From an uncultured Clostridia bacterium (GTDB lineage: Bacteria; Bacillota; Clostridia; TANB77; CAG-508): a DNA stretch of 11,355 nt. The translations under genes and the position numbers were made by a program. The DNA is taken from the NCBI GenBank assembly GCA_934177555.1, contig CAKPPL010000038.1:1-11355 (forward strand), in the 5' to 3' direction. The notes beneath the pieces were generated by a model that was given only the letters and a program-made list of their open reading frames with translations, was not told where the DNA came from and searched no databases. Shown here piece by piece: positions 1-6,992 of the stretch (positions are counted from its first letter, which is position 1; every line of letters begins with the position of its first letter).

Positions 1-522
1 GCACAAACACCAAAAACCCTATTCGTTTATTGGGAAATTTCAGATGACGATATTGAAAAATTTAAAAATGATTATGGAGAAAACTTTTTTGAAACTACAA
101 AACCAGTTTTAATTATTCATAATGATACATTAAATTATAGTTTTGAAGTTGATATAAATGATTTTGCAAATAGCTGGTATTTACATGTAAATGATAGTAA
201 TTCTGATTATAGAATTGAACTTGGTAGACGTCCTTTACAAATTAATGAAAACATTCAATCAGATTATATATACATAACTTCTTCAAATGAGATTGAATCT
301 CCTAATGACCATATTTTATTTAACAATTCTCAAAAAATGGTTTATTTTAGAAATGTAAAAACTAATGTTGAAACATCTAAACCTCTAACTTCATTGTCAT
401 TTATAAGAAATATGGGAAAAATTTATGAAATATATGACTTATATCAAGAATTATATAAAAATGAAGAAAATATTGAAGATTTGACAAATCCATCTTCACA
501 TACATCTTCTCAATTCAAATGA
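1..522 (+). CDS. DUF4912 domain protein, C-terminal part (5' end off the window)
   Basis: The frame is open from base 1 to a TGA at 520-522, giving 173 visible residues; the true start lies outside the window. A downstream ATG at 337 is in the same frame and is not a better start, because the recognisable domain lies before it. The visible part opens with LFVYWEIS (about residues 7-14), then a hydrophobic VLIIHN strand, a WYL motif (59-61) and YRIELGRR (70-77). This is the pattern of the DUF4912 family, small beta-rich domains of unknown function. The last 60 or so residues are polar and look poorly conserved. It sits 89 bases upstream of a GH57 glucan enzyme on the same strand; DUF4912 genes beside GH57 or glycogen genes are a recurrent arrangement in Clostridia, so a role in polysaccharide binding or glucan metabolism is an inference only. 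No catalytic residues are recognised. Confidence 0.8.
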   Translation, partial: AQTPKTLFVYWEISDDDIEKFKNDYGENFFETTKPVLIIHNDTLNYSFEVDINDFANSWYLHVNDSNSDYRIELGRRPLQINENIQSDYIYITSSNEIESPNDHILFNNSQKMVYFRNVKTNVETSKPLTSLSFIRNMGKIYEIYDLYQELYKNEENIEDLTNPSSHTSSQFK

Positions 523-551
523 GGCAAGTTGGAAATTCCAAATTTGTCTCA
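520..551 (+). other. Stem-loop starting at the DUF4912 stop codon
   Basis: Bases 520-533 pair with 537-551 around a 3-base loop (534-536), giving about 14 pairs with two G-U wobbles and one bulged A. The TGA stop is inside the stem. Only a short T3 follows, so it is not a classical intrinsic terminator. It may mark an RNA processing or 3'-end protection site between the DUF4912 and GH57 genes, or a weak attenuator. Seen by eye; no folding energy was calculated. Confidence 0.45.
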
Positions 552-611
552 CAATTTGTTAAGAAATGTACACTAGTGATAAACAATTGAAAAAACGAAG
601 GGAGAATTATA

Positions 612-2204
612 ATGCAAGATAAAAAAGGTTATGTAAGTTTTGTATTACATGCACATCTTCCATTTATACATCATCCTGAAAGTGATGATTATTTAGAAGA
701 ATCATGGCTATATGAAGCAATCTCAGAAACATATATACCATTATTAAAAAACTTTCAAAAATTAGTAGATGAAGGAGTAGACTTCAGAATAACAATGTCA
801 ATGACTCCACCTCTACTTTCAATGTTAGATAATAAACTATTACAAAAAAAATATATACATTATTTAGAACAATTAATTGAATTATCTGAAAAAGAAATAA
901 AGAGAACAGCTGGTGATAGCAGGCTTAATGAATTATCACATTATTATTATGATAGATATTCAAGTGATTTACATCTTTTTAAAGATGTTTTTAAATGCAA
1001 TTTAATTGAACAATTTAAACATTTTCAAGATATTGGTGTATTAGAAATAATTACTTGTGGTGCAACACATGGATATTTTCCTATATTATATGTAACAGAA
1101 GAAACCATAAGAGCTCAAATTGCAGTAGGTGTTCAAACATATGAAAAGTACTTTGGAAAAAAGCCACGTGGAATTTGGCTTCCTGAATGTGGATATGTTC
1201 CAGAATCTGATAAATATCTAAAAGAATTTGGAATTGAATATGCTATTGTTGAATCACATGGAATTTTATATGCTGACCCTACTCCAATTTATGGAACTTG
1301 TGCTCCAATAGTTTCACCTGGTGGACTTGTTGCTTTTGGACGTGATATGACATCTTCTCAACAAGTTTGGAGTTCAATAGATGGTTATCCAGGTGATTTT
1401 AATTATAGAGAATTTTATAGAGATATTGGTTATGAAGCCGATTATGATTATATAAAACCTTATATTGCCCATAATGGTGTACGTGTTCATACTGGAATAA
1501 AATATTATAGAATTACAGGAAAAACTGAATTCAAGGATTATTACAATGTACAATGGGCAAAAGACTCAGCTGAAAGACAAGCAGGTCATTTCTTAGACTC
1601 ACGTACAAATCAAATTGAAAATGTGTCAAACTATATGGATGTTCCCCCTATCATTTTATGCCCTTATGATGCTGAATTATATGGACATTGGTGGTATGAA
1701 GGCCCATATTGGTTATATATACTATTTAAAAAAATATATTATGATGATTGTAATTTCGAATTAATTACTCCATCAGAATATATTGATAAATATCCAAATA
1801 TTCAAGTTTGTTCGCCTTGCCGTTCTAGTTGGGGAGCTAACGGATATAGTGGAGTATGGCTAAATCCCACAAATGATTATGCACATCGTCATTTACACAA
1901 AGCTGGTGAAAGAATGGTTGAACTTGCAACAAACTTTCCTGATGCAAAAGGAATTACAAAAGATGCTCTTAATCAAGCTGCACGAGAGCTTCTTCTTGCT
2001 CAAAGTAGTGATTGGTTATTTATCATAACAAATGGAACAATGGTTGATTATGCAAAAAAGAGAATTAAAGACCATATAGGCAGATTTACCAAATTGTATT
2101 CACAAATAAAAAATAATAAAATAGATAAAGTATTTTTAAAAGATATTCAGAAAAAAGATTGTGTATTTCCAGAAATAGATTATCACATATACACAAAATT
2201 ATAA
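612..2204 (+). CDS. Glycoside hydrolase family 57 protein, probable 1,4-alpha-glucan branching enzyme
   Basis: A 530-residue cytoplasmic protein with no signal peptide. GH57 motif 1 is HAHLPF (13-18). The catalytic nucleophile motif is GIWLPECGYVPE, with Glu192 as nucleophile, and PYDAELYGHWW supplies the acid/base Asp353. These match the spacing of the Glu183/Asp354 pair in the Thermococcus kodakarensis GH57 branching enzyme. The stretch from SSQQVWSS through GYPGDFNYREFYRDIG (248-273) is typical of the branching-enzyme subgroup, and the C-terminal part (SSWGANGYSGVWL 405-417, QSSDW 464-468) fits its DUF1957 region. The family cuts alpha-1,4 glucan and re-attaches the segment by an alpha-1,6 bond in glycogen-like polymers. 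Some members are instead amylases or 4-alpha-glucanotransferases, so exact activity is inferred. A GGAG at 601-604 lies 7 bases before the ATG. Length is normal and nothing is broken. Confidence 0.88.
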   Translation: MQDKKGYVSFVLHAHLPFIHHPESDDYLEESWLYEAISETYIPLLKNFQKLVDEGVDFRITMSMTPPLLSMLDNKLLQKKYIHYLEQLIELSEKEIKRTAGDSRLNELSHYYYDRYSSDLHLFKDVFKCNLIEQFKHFQDIGVLEIITCGATHGYFPILYVTEETIRAQIAVGVQTYEKYFGKKPRGIWLPECGYVPESDKYLKEFGIEYAIVESHGILYADPTPIYGTCAPIVSPGGLVAFGRDMTSSQQVWSSIDGYPGDFNYREFYRDIGYEADYDYIKPYIAHNGVRVHTGIKYYRITGKTEFKDYYNVQWAKDSAERQAGHFLDSRTNQIENVSNYMDVPPIILCPYDAELYGHWWYEGPYWLYILFKKIYYDDCNFELITPSEYIDKYPNIQVCSPCRSSWGANGYSGVWLNPTNDYAHRHLHKAGERMVELATNFPDAKGITKDALNQAARELLLAQSSDWLFIITNGTMVDYAKKRIKDHIGRFTKLYSQIKNNKIDKVFLKDIQKKDCVFPEIDYHIYTKL

Positions 2205-2322
2205 ATTTTAATATACAAGTTTCAAAAAAAGCTATTTTGAATATTATATTTTAACTGTATAAGATTTACTTTTTTAGTAGATAATATTACAAGAAAATAT
2301 ATATTGAAAAGGAGCTTTTTTT

Positions 2323-3180
2323 ATGAATTCATTATGTATAAAAACTAATGATGATAAAATTCTTAAATATTTACAAAGTGAATTTGCTGATTTTAATATG
2401 CAAAATGTTTTTTATAGTTGTAATGAATTCAAATTATATAAAAATATCATTATCCATTATAAAGGAATTGATGCAGAATTATTTTATAACAAAATTTCTA
2501 CAATATTATCATATTTAATTATAGATAATTATGAAAATAATATTATAAAAAATATATTAACTTCTAATTATTTTTATTTTGATAATTTAGAAATTTCACA
2601 GATATTAAAAATATGTGAAGAAAATTTATGTGATGATGAATTTTCTTTGCCTAATCGTCAACTTCTCCTATTTAATACTTTTTATGATTATATAACAACA
2701 CATAAATCTATTATACTTACAGGCTTTATTAATTTTAGATTATATAATTATAGAAATCTTTTGGAAAATTTAATAGATTTATCTGTAAATGAATTCATTA
2801 TAGAAAGAGAATATTTTGAATTTGTATCATTATTAAGATTATATGTAAATTCTAAACAATCAATTAGTAATACTGTACATCTTATTTATATGGACTTTGA
2901 AACACTATTATTAGATGAAAAGTTTCAAAAAATTCCTATAAGCAAAAAAATGTTAAATGCTAAATATTTGTCAGATGTCTCTTTTTCTGATAATGATTAT
3001 GTATTAAATGAATTATTAACTTTATTGCCCCAAAAAATATTTGTTCATCTCCCACAAAAAAGTTCTAATCTAGAATTCATAAATACTCTAAAATTAATAT
3101 TTGAAAATAAATTAGAAATTTGTACAGATTGTAATATTTGTAATTTATATAAAAATCTAAATATACATCAAAAAAAATAG
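2323..3180 (+). CDS. ytxC: Sporulation protein YtxC family
   Basis: A 285-residue protein of the YtxC family, known from spore-forming Firmicutes; its molecular job is not established. Family hallmarks are GFINFRL at 134-140, followed by the helical stretch VNEFIIEREYFEFVSLLRLY (155-174), and a C-terminal CxxCxxC (Cys267, Cys270, Cys273 in ICTDCNICN) which could bind a metal. The N-terminal 110 residues are poorly conserved and very rich in Ile, Asn and Tyr, in line with the extreme AT content of this gene. No signal peptide or membrane span is clear. The start is fixed by AAAAGGAG at 2307-2314, 8 bases before the ATG. It is separated from the GH57 gene by 118 bases and is probably its own transcript. 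The TAG stop lies within the terminator hairpin shared with fabI. Confidence 0.78.
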   Translation: MNSLCIKTNDDKILKYLQSEFADFNMQNVFYSCNEFKLYKNIIIHYKGIDAELFYNKISTILSYLIIDNYENNIIKNILTSNYFYFDNLEISQILKICEENLCDDEFSLPNRQLLLFNTFYDYITTHKSIILTGFINFRLYNYRNLLENLIDLSVNEFIIEREYFEFVSLLRLYVNSKQSISNTVHLIYMDFETLLLDEKFQKIPISKKMLNAKYLSDVSFSDNDYVLNELLTLLPQKIFVHLPQKSSNLEFINTLKLIFENKLEICTDCNICNLYKNLNIHQKK

Positions 3181-3201
3181 TTCATCTAAGAACTATTTTT
3201 T
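3171..3201. terminator. Bidirectional intrinsic terminator between ytxC and fabI
   Basis: ATAGTTC (3177-3183) pairs with GAACTAT (3190-3196) around the loop ATCTAA. A-runs on the left (3171-3177) and T-runs on the right (3196-3201) extend the stem, and each forms the U-tract for transcription in its own direction. It contains the ytxC stop (TAG, 3178-3180) and overlaps the fabI stop (TAA on the minus strand, 3202-3200). It should end both convergent transcripts. Confidence 0.88.
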
Positions 3202-3973
3202 ATGCCCCTATTATATTATATCCATTATCTGCATATATTACTTGACCAGTTATAGCAGATGACATATCACTTAATAAAAATGTTGCAATATTTCCAATTT
3301 CTTCTATTGTGACATTTCTATGTAATGGAGCTTTCTCTTCTACAACATTCAATATAGAAGAAAAATCTTTTATTCCCTTAGCTGATAATGTCTTTATAGG
3401 TCCTGCTGAAATTGCATTAACTCTTTTTCCTTCTTTCCCCAAGTTTGCAGCTAAATATCTTACACTTGCTTCTAATCCAGATTTTGCAACTCCCATAACA
3501 TTATATCCATCATATACTCTTTGAGATCCATCATATGATAATGTTACTAAATTTGCATTATCACTTAATAAATTTATCTCTCTTGCTATTCTAGAAATCA
3601 AAACAAATGAATATGTACTAACTTTTAGTGCATGTAAAAATCCATCTTCACTTGTGTCTATAAATTCATTGTGTAAATCTTCTGTATTAGCATGTGCAAC
3701 AGCATGTACAATTCCATCTATTTTACCATTATCTAATTTTATTTTTTTTAATGTTTCATTTACAAATTCTTCTTCTGATGCATCTTTTAATACATATGCT
3801 TTACTTCCTTTAAATTCTGAAATTAAATTTTCTATTTTTTCTTTATTTTTTTCATTTGTATATGTAAAAATTAATTCAGCACCATTTTCATAAGCCGATT
3901 TAGCTATTCCATATGCAATACTCCATTTATTTCTTATTCCTACTATTAATATTTTTTTATTTTTTAATAACAT
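3200..3973 (-). CDS. fabI: Enoyl-[acyl-carrier-protein] reductase (NADH), FabI
   Basis: A 257-residue short-chain dehydrogenase of the FabI type, which reduces trans-2-enoyl-ACP in the last step of each fatty acid elongation cycle. The cofactor-binding N-terminus is ILIVGIRNKWSIAYGIA (8-24). Tyr147 and the Tyr157-x6-Lys164 pair (GYNVMGVAKSG) match Tyr146, Tyr156 and Lys163 of E. coli FabI; the AGPIKTL substrate loop is at 190-196. The position of E. coli Gly93 is Ala93, natural in Gram-positive FabI, and the next residue is His94 where E. coli and Staphylococcus have Phe. It is the last gene of the operon, starting 1 base after the accA stop. A full AGGAGG lies 6 bases before the ATG, inside the last accA codons, the strongest ribosome site in the operon. 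Many Clostridia use the flavoprotein FabK instead; no fabK is in this window. Confidence 0.95.
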   Translation of the reverse strand: MLLKNKKILIVGIRNKWSIAYGIAKSAYENGAELIFTYTNEKNKEKIENLISEFKGSKAYVLKDASEEEFVNETLKKIKLDNGKIDGIVHAVAHANTEDLHNEFIDTSEDGFLHALKVSTYSFVLISRIAREINLLSDNANLVTLSYDGSQRVYDGYNVMGVAKSGLEASVRYLAANLGKEGKRVNAISAGPIKTLSAKGIKDFSSILNVVEEKAPLHRNVTIEEIGNIATFLLSDMSSAITGQVIYADNGYNIIGA

Positions 3974-3974
3974 T

Positions 3975-4391
3975 TTACACCTCCTTATATCCAGATATTT
4001 TTCTAAATTTTTGATATCTATTTTCTTTTAATTCATCTCTTGACATTTTCTTCATTTGTTCAATTTCTTTTACTATATTTTCTTTTATATTTTCAGTGAT
4101 TTTCTCAAAATCTTTATTATTAATTTCTATTGGTTCTTCTATTATTTTATCAATAATTTTCATTTCATACAATTCTTTTGCTGTAAGTTTCATCTTTTCA
4201 GCAGCTTCTTTATATTTGCTAGAATCTTTCCATAATATTGAACTATATCCTTCTGGAGATAATATAGAATATATTGCATTTTCTAGCATATAAACTTTAT
4301 TTGCAACACCTAAAGCTAATGCTCCCCCTGAAGAACCTTCACCTATTATAATTGCAATTACTGGTATATTTAATTTTGACATTTCAAACAT
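3975..4391 (-). CDS. accA: AccA C-terminal fragment
   Basis: 138 residues counted from the first ATG in this frame at 4391, but the homologous reading begins earlier: the frame is open from 4433 and is AccA-like from 4412 (GEAIAQS). It carries the oxyanion-hole region GEGSSGGALALG (18-29), then MLENAIYSILSPEG (35-48) and ILWKDSSKY, all standard AccA. No good ribosome binding site precedes the ATG at 4391, so independent translation is unlikely. Its last codons hold the AGGAGG used by fabI, and its TAA is 1 base from the fabI ATG. Confidence 0.78.
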   Translation of the reverse strand: MFEMSKLNIPVIAIIIGEGSSGGALALGVANKVYMLENAIYSILSPEGYSSILWKDSSKYKEAAEKMKLTAKELYEMKIIDKIIEEPIEINNKDFEKITENIKENIVKEIEQMKKMSRDELKENRYQKFRKISGYKEV

Positions 4392-4407
4392 TGACTGTGC
4401 TATTGCT

Positions 4408-4776
4408 TCACCGTTGTCCTCTTTCTTCTGCTCCTATTCCAGGATATGCTCCTTTTGTATCTATAAATGTTATAATAGGTCTATTAAACTTATCTGCTAG
4501 TTTCATAAATCTGATTGCTTTTCTATAACTTTCTGGATTTGGCATTCCAAAATTTCTTTCAATATTTTCTTTTGTTGTTCTACCTTTTTGTTCTGCAATT
4601 ATTGTGAAATTTTGATTATCTATTTGAGCCAGTCCACACACAATAGATTTATCATCTTTATAATTTCTATCTCCATGTAATTCTATAAAATCATCAAAAA
4701 TTTTTTCTATATAATCAAGTGCTGTTTTTCTTTTTGGATTTCTAGCAATTTCTACTCTTTCCCATGCAGAAATCAT
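4408..4776 (-). CDS. accA: AccA N-terminal fragment
   Basis: 122 residues, ATG at 4776, starting 2 bases after the accD stop. Its GGAGG lies within the last accD codons (Arg-Gly-Gly-Lys). It carries RKTALDYIEKIFDDFIELHGDR (17-38), the standard AccA N-terminus, then GRTTKENIERNFGMPNPESYRKA and the core FIDTKGAYPGIGAEERGQ (104-121). Where most AccA proteins read DTPGAYPG, this has Lys for Pro. The frame ends with an out-of-place Arg (CGG, a codon expected to be rare in so AT-rich a genome) and TGA. Alone it lacks the second half of the active site and should not be functional. Confidence 0.8.
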   Translation of the reverse strand: MISAWERVEIARNPKRKTALDYIEKIFDDFIELHGDRNYKDDKSIVCGLAQIDNQNFTIIAEQKGRTTKENIERNFGMPNPESYRKAIRFMKLADKFNRPIITFIDTKGAYPGIGAEERGQR

Positions 4777-4778
4777 TT

Positions 4779-5624
4779 TTATTTTCCTCCTCTATTCATT
4801 TTTATTAATTTATATAATATCTCTTTTAAATCTTTTCTTTCTACAATTTTATCTATAAAACCATGTTCTAATAAGAATTCTGATGTTTGAAATCCATCTG
4901 GCAAACTCTCTCCTATAGTTTGTTCTATTACTCTTTGACCAGCAAAACCAATCATTGCTCCAGGTTCAGCAATAATTATATCTCCTAAACTTGCAAATGA
5001 TGCTGTAACTCCTCCATATGTAGGATCTGTCAAAACAGATATATATAACCCACCTGCTTCATCTAATTTTGTAAGTGCAGCTGTAGTTTTCGCCATCTGC
5101 ATAAGTGATATTATTCCTTCTTGCATTCTAGCTCCACCTGACACTGTAAATATTATAAGTGGTAATTCTAATTCTATTGCTTTTTCTATGCTATAAGTTA
5201 TCTTCTCTCCTACCACAGCTCCCATACTTCCCATAAGAAAACCACTATCCATTATACAAATAACTACTTTTTCTCCATTTATATTTCCTGTTCCACATGC
5301 TACAGCTTCTTCTAAACCTGTTTTTTCTCTTAATGCCTTAATTTTCTTTGGATAGTCCTCTAAATTTAATGGATTTGTCGTATCTATATTAATATTAAAT
5401 CTCTCATATGTTCCATTATCAATTATCAATTCAATTCTTTTCCCTATATGCATTCTAAAATAATGCCCACAATTAGGACATATATTAAGATTTTCTCTTA
5501 ATGTTTCTTTATATATTATCTCTTTACACTTTTCACATTTTACCCATTTTCCTATTGGTATATCTATATTAGTTTTTTTGTTAATATTTTTATTTTCTCT
5601 TTTTTTGATTTTATCAACAATCAT
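4779..5624 (-). CDS. accD: Acetyl-CoA carboxylase carboxyltransferase beta subunit, AccD
   Basis: A 281-residue cytoplasmic protein, normal length for AccD. An N-terminal zinc ribbon has Cys30, Cys33, Cys49 and Cys52 (CEKC and CPNC). The crotonase-like carboxyltransferase core follows, with MDSGFLMGSMGAVVGEKI (125-142), the oxyanion-hole stretch SGGARMQEG (162-170) and PTYGGVTASFASLGD (201-215). Together with AccA it transfers the carboxyl group from carboxybiotin on AccB to acetyl-CoA to make malonyl-CoA. The start ATG overlaps the accC stop in an ATGA (5624-5621). Its GGAG lies within the last accC codons about 10 bases upstream, so translation is probably coupled to accC. The first 20 residues are very Lys/Asn-rich. 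Confidence 0.96.
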   Translation of the reverse strand: MIVDKIKKRENKNINKKTNIDIPIGKWVKCEKCKEIIYKETLRENLNICPNCGHYFRMHIGKRIELIIDNGTYERFNINIDTTNPLNLEDYPKKIKALREKTGLEEAVACGTGNINGEKVVICIMDSGFLMGSMGAVVGEKITYSIEKAIELELPLIIFTVSGGARMQEGIISLMQMAKTTAALTKLDEAGGLYISVLTDPTYGGVTASFASLGDIIIAEPGAMIGFAGQRVIEQTIGESLPDGFQTSEFLLEHGFIDKIVERKDLKEILYKLIKMNRGGK

Positions 5625-6976
5625 TTATTCTTTTCTCCTTTTAACATTTCTTTTTCAATAAAAGAAGTATCAAAATTTCCTCTAATAAAATTAGGATTTT
5701 TTATTATTTCTAATAAAAAGTCAATATTAGTGTCTATTCCATCTATTACAGTTTCTTCTAGTGCTCTTTTCATTTTGCTTATTGCCTCATTTCTTGAAGA
5801 ACCATAAGTTATAATTTTAGCTATCATTGAATCATAATAAGCTGGTATTGTGTATCCATTATATATTGCTGTATCTACTCTTATACCATTTCCACCTGGT
5901 AAATTTATTTCATTTATTTTTCCAGGTGATGGAATAAAGTTTTTATTAGGATTTTCTGCATTTATTCTACATTCCATTGAATATCCTCTAAATTCAATAT
6001 CTTTTTGCTTAAATTTTAGTTCTTCACCTGCTGCAATTTTTATTTGTTCTTTTACTAAATCAATCCCTGTTCTCATCTCTGTTATTCCGTGTTCAACTTG
6101 AATTCTAGTATTCATTTCCATAAAGTAAAAATTTTTGTCACTATCAACTAAAAATTCTACTGTTCCACAACTAGTATATCCTGTTACTTTTGCAGATTTA
6201 ATAGCTATATTTCCCATTTTACTTCTTAGTTTATCATCAATTACAGTAGATGGTGTTTCTTCTATAATTTTTTGATGATTTCTTTGAATTGAGCAATCTC
6301 TTTCTCCTAAATGAACTATATTTCCATGTTCATCTGCTAAAATTTGGATTTCTACATGTCTTGGATTTTTTATATATTTTTCTATATATATTTCATCATC
6401 ATTAAATGCATTTTTTGCTTCTTGTTTTACCAAATTAAAATTTTTTTCTAATTCTTCATAAGAATTTACAATCCTTATTCCTTTTCCTCCACCACCTGCA
6501 GCAGCTTTTAATAATACTGGATATCCTATTTTTTCTGCTATAAATATCGCTTCTTTTAAATTTTTTATGCTTCCATCTGAACCAGGAATTACAGGCACTC
6601 CTTCTTTTTTCATTATTTCTTTACTATTAGATTTATTTCCTAATAACTCTATTATCTCTGATTTAGGTCCTATAAATTTTATATTTGATTCTTCACAAAT
6701 TTTAGCAAATTGAGCATTTTCAGATAAAAAACCAAAACCTGGATGTATACTATCAGCTTTTGTTATATTAGCAGCTTCTATTATATTTTTCACGTTCAAA
6801 TAACTTTGTTTTGCATTTGCAGGACCTATGCAAATTGCTTCATCTGCTAATCTAGTATGTAAAGCATCTTTGTCTGCTTCTGAATAAATAGCTACTGTTT
6901 TTATATTCATTTCTTTACACGCTCTAATTATACGAACTGCTATTTCTCCTCGATTCGCAATTAATATTTTATTCAA
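5621..6976 (-). CDS. accC: Biotin carboxylase, AccC (TTG start)
   Basis: A 451-residue ATP-grasp enzyme that carboxylates the biotin of AccB using bicarbonate and ATP. Visible features: KILIANRGEIAVRIIRA (3-19), HPGFGFLSEN (78-87), the ATP-binding glycine loop AAAGGGGKGIRI (158-169) with Lys115 and Lys157, HVEIQI (207-212), and the metal and catalytic residues Glu274, Glu287, Asn289, Arg291, Glu295 and Arg337, which correspond to Glu276, Glu288, Asn290, Arg292, Glu296 and Arg338 in E. coli. The usual QVEHPVTE reads QVEHGITE here, with Gly297 for Pro. The start codon is TTG at 6976, fixed by an AGGAG 9 bases upstream and by the MNKILIANRGE alignment. It begins 16 bases after the fabZ stop and ends in a 4-base overlap with accD. 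Full length and intact. Confidence 0.97.
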   Translation of the reverse strand: MNKILIANRGEIAVRIIRACKEMNIKTVAIYSEADKDALHTRLADEAICIGPANAKQSYLNVKNIIEAANITKADSIHPGFGFLSENAQFAKICEESNIKFIGPKSEIIELLGNKSNSKEIMKKEGVPVIPGSDGSIKNLKEAIFIAEKIGYPVLLKAAAGGGGKGIRIVNSYEELEKNFNLVKQEAKNAFNDDEIYIEKYIKNPRHVEIQILADEHGNIVHLGERDCSIQRNHQKIIEETPSTVIDDKLRSKMGNIAIKSAKVTGYTSCGTVEFLVDSDKNFYFMEMNTRIQVEHGITEMRTGIDLVKEQIKIAAGEELKFKQKDIEFRGYSMECRINAENPNKNFIPSPGKINEINLPGGNGIRVDTAIYNGYTIPAYYDSMIAKIITYGSSRNEAISKMKRALEETVIDGIDTNIDFLLEIIKNPNFIRGNFDTSFIEKEMLKGEKNK

Positions 6977-6985
6977 ACTATTTCA

Positions 6986-6990
6986 CTCCT
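6986..6990 (-). promoter_or_regulatory. Ribosome binding site that fixes the accC TTG start
   Basis: AGGAG on the minus strand, 9 bases before the TTG at 6976. No in-frame ATG with a ribosome site gives the conserved N-terminus (KILIANRGE), so the TTG is the start. It lies in the 16-base gap after fabZ. Confidence 0.8.
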
Positions 6991-6992
6991 AT

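Larger units (their letters stand above)
3975..4776 (-). pseudogene. accA: accA, acetyl-CoA carboxylase carboxyltransferase alpha subunit, interrupted by a +1 frame change
   Basis: Taken together, the two reading frames here make one complete AccA of 266 residues if a single base is skipped near 4411-4413. AccA pairs with AccD as the carboxyltransferase that moves CO2 from biotinylated AccB to acetyl-CoA. The first frame stops at TGA (4410-4408) just after GAEERGQ. The other frame continues with GEAIAQSMFEM, which is what AccA proteins have next. Removing one base of the minus-strand CGG restores the frame. The rest of the protein is intact, with no other stops. The corrected length suits the short clostridial form lacking the N-terminal extension of E. 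coli AccA (319 residues). It may be a sequencing or assembly error, a real lesion, or recoding; the sequence cannot decide. Neighbours accD and fabI are intact, so loss of this usually essential subunit would be surprising. Confidence 0.85.

Noticed and set aside
556..583. Possible promoter before the GH57 gene (TTGTTA, 16 bases, GATAAA)
   Set aside because: Each box matches only 4 of 6 consensus bases, and in DNA this AT-rich such matches arise often by chance.
2221..2241. Hairpin TTCAAAA/TTTTGAA after the GH57 gene
   Set aside because: Seven mostly A-T pairs with no T-run after it; too weak to call a terminator.
2237..2263. Possible promoter before ytxC (TTGAAT, 15 bases, TATAAG)
   Set aside because: The spacer is too short for a normal sigma-A promoter. 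A promoter is expected in this gap but cannot be placed with confidence; no convincing sporulation sigma-factor site was seen either.
2323..3180. Repeated GAATTC hexamers in and around ytxC
   Set aside because: They mostly encode Asn-Glu-Phe or similar pairs and are in no regular array; with this composition they are not a repeat element.
3975..4391. AccA C-terminal half as an independent, genuinely split subunit
   Set aside because: No ribosome binding site precedes the ATG at 4391, and clear AccA homology continues upstream of it in the same frame to the shift point, as expected for a frame break rather than two designed genes.
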